Part shown: piece after piece, positions 1 through 4,262 of the stretch
How the letters are laid out: the number at the start of each line of letters is the position of its first letter
Position numbering within the stretch: position 1 is the first letter of the stretch
Origin: Candidatus Mcinerneyibacteriota bacterium
GTDB taxonomy: Bacteria > AUK180 > JAQVHJ01
Length of the DNA stretch: 6,934 nucleotides
Assembly: GCA_030630935.1 (NCBI GenBank)
Contig: DAOVMD010000164.1
Coordinates: 1-6,934, forward strand
Direction: 5' to 3'
Notes under the pieces: model-generated
What the model saw: only the letters and a program-made list of their open reading frames with translations
Databases searched by the model: none
Told to the model about the DNA's origin: nothing
Translations under genes and position numbers: made by a program

Positions 1-13
1 AAACAATTCATAG

Positions 14-33
14 CCTGGGGTTTTAACCCTAGG
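14..33. repeat. Short palindrome (cctggggt / accctagg type)
   Basis: The arms 14-21 and 26-33 pair with one G-T wobble around a short T-rich loop, giving an 8-bp hairpin. No T tract follows, so it is not a convincing terminator. It belongs to the palindrome cluster of this intergenic region. Confidence 0.5.
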
Positions 34-52
34 AAAATGATAGAAGAACACA

Positions 53-66
53 CGGCATTTATGCCG
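53..66. repeat. Short palindrome (cggca-ttta-tgccg)
   Basis: A perfect 5-bp stem (53-57 with 62-66) encloses a ttta loop, 19 bp after the preceding palindrome. A T tract is absent on both sides. It is probably part of a composite intergenic repeat. Confidence 0.45.
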
Positions 67-146
67 CGTATGAAAACAATAAAAAGAGAAAATATTTTCA
101 ACAGGGATGTACGGGATAAAAAGAAAATAAAAGTAAAAAAAGATTA

Positions 147-180
147 GATTGCCGCGGTCGCTATGCTCTCTCGCAATGAC
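147..180. repeat. Imperfect palindromic intergenic repeat (gattgc...gcaatgac)
   Basis: The ends attgc (148-152) and gcaat (173-177) are inverted, and the centre is an imperfect GC-rich palindrome containing gcggtcgct. From memory, elements of the form gattgc...tcgct...cgcaatgac are dispersed in intergenic DNA of many uncultured bacterial genomes. I cannot confirm copy number from one window. Confidence 0.5.
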
Positions 181-260
181 AAATAACGTTTGCAGGTTTA
201 AAAACGGTAGAGAAAATCGGTTTATCAATTAATAATTATCAATCAGAAATCATAAATGTT

Positions 261-280
261 GAGGGGAGCAAGCTCCCTTT
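261..280. repeat. GC-rich hairpin (ggggagcaagctccc type)
   Basis: Positions 261-268 pair with 273-280 around a caag loop, including the perfect core gggag/ctccc and two G-T wobbles. Only a few T residues follow, and no gene lies upstream, so I treat it as an intergenic palindrome. Terminator activity is possible but unsupported. Confidence 0.5.
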
Positions 281-292
281 TAAAAGACGAAA

Positions 293-343
293 CTGTTCTC
301 TACTCTCAGCTCTCTGTTCTCGGTTCGGTTAACAGAGTTAACC
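293..343. repeat. 51-bp direct repeat, copy 1
   Basis: This pyrimidine-rich segment ends in a perfect inverted repeat, ggttaac-aga-gttaacc (327-343). It matches 538-588 at 47 of 51 positions by eye with no gaps. Inside the unit the octamer ctgttctc occurs twice, 21 bp apart. It is non-coding, with no transposase or terminal-repeat signature. Confidence 0.8.
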
Positions 344-537
344 AAAGTAAGATAAATTTTTAAATTTTAATTACTTATGGGATTCATCGATTGAAAATAA
401 TTTTCTTTAGGAAACCATGAAGAGCATTAAGTAAAAACAAGAAGGTTAATTTAAAGAGGTAAATCGGAGTGATGAAAAGTAATGAAATTTGAACCTCAAC
501 ATAGATGTGTTTATTAGATCAAAAGAATTTTATTTTT

Positions 538-588
538 CTGTTCTCGGCTCTCAGCTTTCTGTTCTCGATTCGGTTAACAGAGTTAACC
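538..588. repeat. 51-bp direct repeat, copy 2, abutting ccdA
   Basis: This is the second copy of the unit at 293-343, offset by 245 bp, with four substitutions. Here the terminal hairpin is longer: attcggttaac (568-578) pairs perfectly with gttaaccgaat (582-592) over 11 bp with an aga loop. The hairpin ends one base from the ccdA stop codon (594-596, minus strand). It could therefore serve as the 3' end structure of that mRNA, although no T tract follows on the minus strand. Confidence 0.8.
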
Positions 589-593
589 GAATA

Positions 594-1292
594 TTACATA
601 AATTTATTTGATATTGATTGAAGGACACCAAGGTAAATCATTACACCTACAGCTATAAGGAAAATACCAGCAATGATTTCTATTACTTTAAAATGTTTTT
701 GGATCTTTTTAAATAATGAAAAGAATAATCTTAAACTTAATGCAGTAATAAAGAATGGAATTGCAAGTCCAAGAGAATAGGTTGCTAATAAAAGAACTCC
801 ATGAGTTAACTGCCCTTTTTGACTCGCCATAAAAAGAATCGGAGCAAGGATAGGTCCAATACAGGGAGTCCAGCCAAATGCAAATGCTATTCCCATTAGA
901 AAACCTTTAACGGAACCAACTTTACCGCTTTGACTATGAAATTTCTTCTCATAAAGGAGAAACTTCAACTGAAATATTCCTGTCATATGAAGACCGAATA
1001 TTACAACAACTACACCCGCTACTTTTTGGATGATATTCATGTGATTTTCTAAAAAGGAACCGATGAATGTTGCAGTCGCTCCCAATAAAATGAATATTAA
1101 TGAAAACCCAAGGATAAATGCTAACGATGCCCATATAACCTTTCCAAACGCTCCCGATGTTTTGTTTTTAATATCATCAAGTGCAACTCCTGAAAAGAGA
1201 GAGAGGTATCCGGGAACAAGCGGTAATACACACGGTGTGAAGAATGATATTAACCCAGCAAAAAATGCGGTTAGAAATGAAACATTTTCCAT
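594..1292 (-). CDS. ccdA: CcdA/DsbD-type transmembrane thiol-disulfide reductant carrier
   Basis: This 232-residue, almost entirely hydrophobic protein belongs to the cytochrome c biogenesis CcdA family (DsbD transmembrane domain). Such proteins pass electrons from cytoplasmic thioredoxin across the inner membrane to periplasmic thiol proteins, for example for haem attachment to c-type cytochromes. The two diagnostic cysteines are present: C21 in TPCVLPLVPGYL near the N-terminus and C144 in GWTPCIGP. About six membrane helices can be drawn, and the length is normal for CcdA. I chose the ATG at 1292 because GAGGA (1304-1300) lies 7 nt upstream. The frame extends upstream to a TTG at 1313 that has no such site. 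No thioredoxin-like partner or cytochrome gene lies in the window, so its client is unknown. It is transcribed divergently from the lipoprotein block. Confidence 0.93.
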   Translation of the reverse strand: MENVSFLTAFFAGLISFFTPCVLPLVPGYLSLFSGVALDDIKNKTSGAFGKVIWASLAFILGFSLIFILLGATATFIGSFLENHMNIIQKVAGVVVVIFGLHMTGIFQLKFLLYEKKFHSQSGKVGSVKGFLMGIAFAFGWTPCIGPILAPILFMASQKGQLTHGVLLLATYSLGLAIPFFITALSLRLFFSLFKKIQKHFKVIEIIAGIFLIAVGVMIYLGVLQSISNKFM

Positions 1293-1299
1293 GATTTTA

Positions 1300-1304
1300 T
1301 CCTC
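1300..1304 (-). promoter_or_regulatory. Ribosome binding site deciding the ccdA start
   Basis: On the minus strand this reads GAGGA, 7 nt before the ATG at 1292-1290. It supports that start over the in-frame TTG at 1313. Confidence 0.75.
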
Positions 1305-1337
1305 GCAAATCAATTATGACTAAAAAACTCATAATTA

Positions 1338-1366
1338 AGTATAGCATAAAAAAATATAAATGTCAA
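1338..1366 (-). promoter_or_regulatory. Sigma70-type promoter of ccdA (extended -10)
   Basis: On the minus strand there is a perfect TTGACA -35 (1366-1361), a 17-bp spacer and a TATACT -10 (1343-1338) preceded by TGc. Transcription would start near 1331, leaving a leader of about 40 nt before the ATG. It faces away from the lipoprotein promoter at 1412-1440. Confidence 0.85.
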
Positions 1367-1411
1367 GCAGTTTTTAAGTAATTAATTTGACGTAAAAATT
1401 ATAAATATTTC

Positions 1412-1440
1412 TTGACTTTTCTTATTTTATATGATATCAT
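1412..1440 (+). promoter_or_regulatory. Sigma70-type promoter of the first lipoprotein gene
   Basis: TTGACT (1412-1417), a 17-bp spacer, and TATCAT (1435-1440) preceded by TGa form an extended -10 promoter. The start is expected near 1447, about 29 nt before the ATG. The block is almost identical to the promoter at 2435-2463, including most of the T-rich spacer, so both paralogs are probably co-regulated. Confidence 0.85.
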
Positions 1441-1462
1441 TTATTATAACCATAAAAAATCA

Positions 1463-1471
1463 AAAGGAGGT
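1463..1471 (+). promoter_or_regulatory. Strong ribosome binding site fixing the first lipoprotein start
   Basis: AAAGGAGGT lies 4 nt before the ATG at 1476. The in-frame ATG at 1431 overlaps the -10 element and would lie upstream of the predicted transcript start, so it is rejected. The second paralog has the same AAAGGAGGT (2485-2493) with the same spacing to its ATG. Confidence 0.88.
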
Positions 1472-1475
1472 CACG

Positions 1476-2240
1476 ATGTCCTGGAAGAAGTATTTTTATT
1501 TGATACTTGCGGTGGTTTTGTTTGCTTTTGTAGGTTGTATTGACTATGAAAACGAATTTAGTCTGAATAATGATGGTTCAGGCAAGGTACACATTCATTA
1601 TTGGATGTCAATGGATGCATATAACCAAATGAAATCCGGAGAAGGTAAGTCGGATCCTGCTTCTGAAGTTGATGTTAATAAGAAATATTCAGGAGAAGGT
1701 TTAACAGTCAGTGGTTTCAAAACCTATGATGTGACTGAGAAGAAAGAAGCTCCAAAAGAGGGCGAGGAAGCGCCGAAACCTGTAGTTACGAAGCATGTTG
1801 AGTTGGATGTTGGTTTCAAGAATATTACCAATCTCTCTAATTGTCCGGAATTCAAGTTCTGGAAGTTCACATTCTCAGCAGCAGACAAGATCGTTTTCAG
1901 TGCTGTAGTTACTCCGGAAAATAAAGAAGGAGTAAACGAGGGATCTAATTATTATACAGCAATATTTAATTTCCCCGGACCAGTCACTACCTTTAGTGAG
2001 AACGGAACATTTGATAAGTCAAAACCAAAGCAAATAATTTGGAAAATTGATGTTGGCAAGTTAAACAAAGAAGGTTGGACACTTACTGCAGAATCTCAGT
2101 TAGGAAAACCTGGTAGTCCACTCCCGATTCTGATTGTTTTTGGAGTTATTGTAGTTATTATTATAATTGCAATTGTAGCAGGCAAGAAGAAAGGCGGCGC
2201 GGCACCAGCTCCAGCTGCAGAAACGAAGAGTGAGGAATAA
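1476..2240 (+). CDS. Lipoprotein with C-terminal membrane helix, paralog 1
   Basis: The 254-residue product starts with a lipoprotein signal peptide (WKK, hydrophobic core, lipobox FVGC with C21 as lipidated residue). Next come a conserved NNDGSGKVHIHYWM segment, a Lys/Glu/Pro-rich loop (about 86-105), and a core with HVELDV and NITNLSNC (about 108-123). A nearly pure Ile/Val membrane helix (about 215-236) is followed by KKKGG and an Ala/Pro/Glu tail. By the positive-inside rule the tail is cytoplasmic, so the domain should face the periplasm, held by lipid at one end and a helix at the other. Apart from C21, the only cysteine is C123, conserved in the paralog at 2498. This architecture recalls LppM/DUF3153-like lipoproteins, but that is recollection and I cannot assign the family. 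The gene is monocistronic: own promoter, strong SD and a terminator at 2298-2336. Function unknown. Confidence 0.88.
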   Translation: MSWKKYFYLILAVVLFAFVGCIDYENEFSLNNDGSGKVHIHYWMSMDAYNQMKSGEGKSDPASEVDVNKKYSGEGLTVSGFKTYDVTEKKEAPKEGEEAPKPVVTKHVELDVGFKNITNLSNCPEFKFWKFTFSAADKIVFSAVVTPENKEGVNEGSNYYTAIFNFPGPVTTFSENGTFDKSKPKQIIWKIDVGKLNKEGWTLTAESQLGKPGSPLPILIVFGVIVVIIIIAIVAGKKKGGAAPAPAAETKSEE

Positions 2241-2336
2241 TTTAAAAATTTTTACTTTGAATTATTATTCATTTTACTTTTAAAATAAAAGAATATTAGA
2301 GTCATTGGGAGCAATAAACTTCCAATGACTCTTTTT
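2230..2336 (+). pseudogene. Relic of a propeller-lipoprotein gene start behind paralog 1
   Basis: A GTG at 2230 overlaps the end of paralog 1 by 11 nt, exactly as the GTG at 3270 overlaps paralog 2 (GTGAGGAATAA versus GTGACGAATAG). It encodes MRNNLKIFTLNYYSFYF and then stops at 2281-2283. The intact gene at 3270 begins MTNSFRFKTL and continues to SFYFSSC, so the start and the SFYF before the lipobox match. Nucleotide similarity continues past the stop: ttttactttt, ataaaagaa, gtcattggga and the terminator stem are shared. About 9 nt within the signal peptide and 5 nt after SFYF are missing relative to the intact copy, and homology fades just after the T tract. I read this as the truncated copy left by a tandem duplication. 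Confidence 0.7.
2298..2336 (+). terminator. Rho-independent terminator after paralog 1
   Basis: A 14-bp stem (2298-2311 with 2319-2332, one G-T wobble) with loop caataaa runs directly into T residues ending at 2336. It begins 57 nt after the stop codon. It aligns without gaps to the intragenic hairpin at 3353-3393. Confidence 0.9.
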
Positions 2337-2378
2337 CAAAACGATACCGCACACAACATTTCATTTTAAATATCCCCG

Positions 2379-2431
2379 AAAAAAAACAATGGTAAAACTC
2401 ATAGGAGTTCCCTTGAGTTTTTGTTTTTTTT
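2379..2431. terminator. Second, AT-rich terminator-like hairpin before promoter 2
   Basis: The arms aaaactca (2394-2401) and tgagtttt (2414-2421) pair perfectly. Further A/T pairing flanks them beyond a small bulge, and the right side runs into T-rich sequence to 2431. The left flank is A-rich, so the minus strand also ends in a T run and the element could act in both directions. An alternative small hairpin, aactc-atag-gagtt (2396-2409), competes for the left arm. It sits just upstream of the -35 of the next gene and may insulate the two copies. Confidence 0.5.
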
Positions 2432-2434
2432 AAC

Positions 2435-2463
2435 TTGACTTTTGTTATTTTATATGATATTAT
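2435..2463 (+). promoter_or_regulatory. Sigma70-type promoter of the second lipoprotein operon
   Basis: TTGACT (2435-2440), a 17-bp spacer, and TATTAT (2458-2463) preceded by TGa. It is nearly the same sequence as the promoter at 1412-1440. The -35-to-ATG distances differ by only one base between the copies. It should drive paralog 2 and, by read-through, the overlapping genes to 6639. Confidence 0.87.
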
Positions 2464-2497
2464 CCTAAATAATGTTAAAATTTAAAAGGAGGTCAAA

Positions 2498-3280
2498 ATG
2501 AGTAAGAAATTAGTTTATCTATTTATTGCTCTGGCATTGCTGTCTTTTGCAAGCTGTATTAATTATGATAATGAGATTACCTTGAATAATGATGGCTCGG
2601 GTAAAATTCATATTCATTATTGGATGGCTGAGTCCATGTATAACATGATGAAAGGTCAACCCCCGAAAGAGGGAGAAGCCCCGAAAGCTGATCCATTCTC
2701 TGAAGAGGAAGTTGCCAAGAGTTATCAGGGCGAAGGTTTAAAGGTCAGTGGTTTCAAAACATTTAAAGATGAAGAAAAGGAACCCAATCGTCATGTTGAG
2801 TTAGATGTTTCTTTTACGAATATCACCAATCTTTCTAATTGTAAAGAATTTGAAAAATGGGTATTCCAATTCGATGCAAAAGACTCGATTGTTTTCTCGG
2901 CAGTTTTACCTCCGGAAGCGAAACCGGATAAAGAGATGACCGAAGAAGAGAAGAAAAGTGCCAAGTCTGCTTCAGATATGTTAGCAGGATATTCCTATAC
3001 AATGACAATAAAATTTCCTGGTAAAGTACTTGAGACAAGTGGAACAATTGATACGGAAGATCCCACGAAAGTAAAATGGACCACAACTATGTCCGCAAAG
3101 AATGATGAAGGGATGAACCTTACCGCAAAGGTAGAGAAAGGCAAAGGTGCTGGTGGACCATTACCTTTAATTATTTTCGGTGGTTTTATTGTCGTAATTA
3201 TCATAATTGCAATTGTCGCCGGCGGCAAGAAGAAAGGCGCACCTGAAGTAGTAACTGAAGAAGTTCCAGGTGACGAATAG
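2498..3280 (+). CDS. Lipoprotein with C-terminal membrane helix, paralog 2
   Basis: This 260-residue paralog of the gene at 1476 has the same plan. It has a signal peptide with lipobox FASC (C20), then NNDGSGKIHIHYWM, a Pro/Glu/Lys loop (about 53-70), HVELDV and NITNLSNC (about 99-115). A charged insert (about 141-160) is absent or shorter in paralog 1. A membrane helix (about 221-242) is followed by GGKKKG and an acidic tail. The helix centre IVVIIIIAIVAG is identical in both copies. C115 is the only cysteine besides the lipidated one. The start is fixed by AAAGGAGGT 4 nt upstream of the ATG. The last 11 nt overlap the GTG start of the propeller gene, and this gene is first in a five-gene overlapping run. 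Expected location: periplasmic face of the inner membrane, with a short cytoplasmic tail. Function unknown; LppM/DUF3153-like topology is only a suggestion. Confidence 0.9.
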   Translation: MSKKLVYLFIALALLSFASCINYDNEITLNNDGSGKIHIHYWMAESMYNMMKGQPPKEGEAPKADPFSEEEVAKSYQGEGLKVSGFKTFKDEEKEPNRHVELDVSFTNITNLSNCKEFEKWVFQFDAKDSIVFSAVLPPEAKPDKEMTEEEKKSAKSASDMLAGYSYTMTIKFPGKVLETSGTIDTEDPTKVKWTTTMSAKNDEGMNLTAKVEKGKGAGGPLPLIIFGGFIVVIIIIAIVAGGKKKGAPEVVTEEVPGDE

Positions 3281-4262
3281 TTTCAGGTTTAAGACATTAA
3301 TATTTTTTATATTAATTAGTTTTTACTTTTCAAGTTGTATAAAAGAAGATACGGGTCATTGGGATGTAAATCATCCCGATGACTCTTTTTTTTCAAGTGT
3401 GATTATTAATGATATTTATTTTGATGATATTGGTCATGCATGGGTTGGAACGGATTCCGGGTTATATCTCCTGGAAGATGAAGAGATAATTAGTTCTTTT
3501 ACAACATCCAATGGTTTACCATCAAACTTTATCACTTCAATCATTCAAGATTCCCATGGACATATTTGGATAGGCACTCGTAAATCGGGTGTTGCTTTTA
3601 GAAAGGGTGGTGAGTGGTTCACAGTTACAACAGATGACGGTCTTGCTGATAACCATATCTCCTGTTTTTATCTTCGAGATAATGGAGATCTCTGGATTGG
3701 AACAGATGATGCTGTTTCGGTTTATATAGCAGGGACCTGGCTCAAGTATCGGATAGTCAATGGTAAATGGAACCATTATCCATCCGCAATCAAATCGGAT
3801 GGTGATGGAAATATATGGGTTACACTGGAATGGATCTCAGGGATAAATGTTTATGATGGTATTGATTGGATACATTACGGGACGAATATTGGGTTACCTA
3901 CGGACTATTTTACATCTGCATCTTATGGGTTAGGTAAGATGTGGTTGGGAACTAATGCCTTTGGAGTCATTTCATTTGACGGAGTAACCTGGGAGAATTA
4001 TACAATTGACGATGGTTTGATTAATGATCATGTTTCGTATGTATTTTGTGATTCACACGGATCTCTCTGGGTAGGAACTAATAATGGTCTTTCGAAATAT
4101 GATGGAAAGACCTGGAGTTCATTCACAAGTAATAATTCCGGTATCCCCGGGAATAGAATAAATGTTATTAATGAAGATAACCAGGGTCGAATCTGGATCG
4201 GAACAAATAACGGAATAGGAATTTATAGTGAAGAAGAAAGAGGTATTTTATTTTTTCCTTAG
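3270..4262 (+). CDS. Seven-bladed beta-propeller lipoprotein (two-component-regulator propeller repeats)
   Basis: The 330-residue product has a lipoprotein signal (hydrophobic 9-20, lipobox FSSC, C23) and then seven repeats of the Reg_prop type. Their signature WxGT tryptophans fall at residues 58, 100, 142, 183, 225, 267 and 309, spaced 41-42 residues apart. Typical linkers such as NGLPSN, DDGLADNH and YDGxxW are present. Seven repeats are enough for one closed propeller. In Bacteroidetes hybrid two-component systems such repeats form the periplasmic sensor, usually as two propellers fused to a kinase; here the propeller stands alone without any kinase domain. Blade 4 is divergent (NIWVTL instead of WxGT). 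The start is a GTG overlapping paralog 2 by 11 nt with only a weak purine stretch upstream, which suggests translational coupling. A terminator hairpin lies inside codons 28-42. Ligand or partner unknown. Confidence 0.9.
   Translation: MTNSFRFKTLIFFILISFYFSSCIKEDTGHWDVNHPDDSFFSSVIINDIYFDDIGHAWVGTDSGLYLLEDEEIISSFTTSNGLPSNFITSIIQDSHGHIWIGTRKSGVAFRKGGEWFTVTTDDGLADNHISCFYLRDNGDLWIGTDDAVSVYIAGTWLKYRIVNGKWNHYPSAIKSDGDGNIWVTLEWISGINVYDGIDWIHYGTNIGLPTDYFTSASYGLGKMWLGTNAFGVISFDGVTWENYTIDDGLINDHVSYVFCDSHGSLWVGTNNGLSKYDGKTWSSFTSNNSGIPGNRINVINEDNQGRIWIGTNNGIGIYSEEERGILFFP
3353..3393 (+). terminator. Intragenic rho-independent terminator/attenuator in the propeller gene
   Basis: A 14-bp stem (3353-3366 with 3372-3385, two G-U pairs) with loop taaat is followed immediately by eight T residues (3386-3393). 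It begins 72 nt after the paralog 2 stop and encodes the segment around GHWDVNHPDDSFF of the propeller protein. It is homologous to the terminator at 2298-2336. Full termination here would yield a short mRNA for paralog 2 alone, while read-through would give the five-gene message. A ribosome entering at the GTG 83 nt upstream could prevent folding; that mechanism is inference. Confidence 0.82.

Larger units (their letters stand above)
1..593. other. Gene-free intergenic region rich in small palindromes
   Basis: No reading frame here has a convincing start, ribosome site and protein-like content, and I see no tRNA or rRNA. The region holds at least six short inverted repeats (near 14-33, 53-66, 147-180, 261-280, 327-343 and 568-592) and one 51-bp direct repeat in two copies. 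The rest is A/T-rich filler, for example 68-146 and 344-537. The composition changes abruptly from A/T-rich stretches to GC-containing palindromes, which is typical of a landing zone for small non-coding repeat elements. That interpretation is inference. Confidence 0.6.

Noticed and set aside
147-180. tRNA or small structured RNA gene
   Set aside because: It is too short, with no cloverleaf or T-loop signature; it fits an intergenic palindromic repeat better.
293-588. CRISPR array
   Set aside because: There are only two repeat copies, with a 194-bp gap and no spacer periodicity or cas gene.
949-1134. 61-codon minus-strand frame inside ccdA
   Set aside because: It is an out-of-frame shadow of ccdA on the same strand.
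1063-1323. 86-codon plus-strand reading frame opposite ccdA
   Set aside because: It is antisense to clear CcdA motifs and has no ribosome site or protein-like features; the ccdA promoter runs through its end.
1431-1475. Upstream in-frame ATG extending paralog 1 by 15 residues
   Set aside because: The ATG overlaps the -10 region and lies upstream of the predicted transcript start; it would also bury the lipoprotein signal peptide. AAAGGAGGT points to the ATG at 1476.
2835-3228. Two minus-strand frames opposite paralog 2
   Set aside because: They are antisense to a well-conserved lipoprotein gene; no promoter or SD is visible, and paralog 1 shows no matching frame that I could support.
3270-3400. 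Non-coding 3' region of paralog 2 with the propeller gene starting later
   Set aside because: A terminator here would favour a later start, but the frame from GTG 3270 encodes a proper signal peptide with lipobox cysteine, and no other start before the first blade would provide export.
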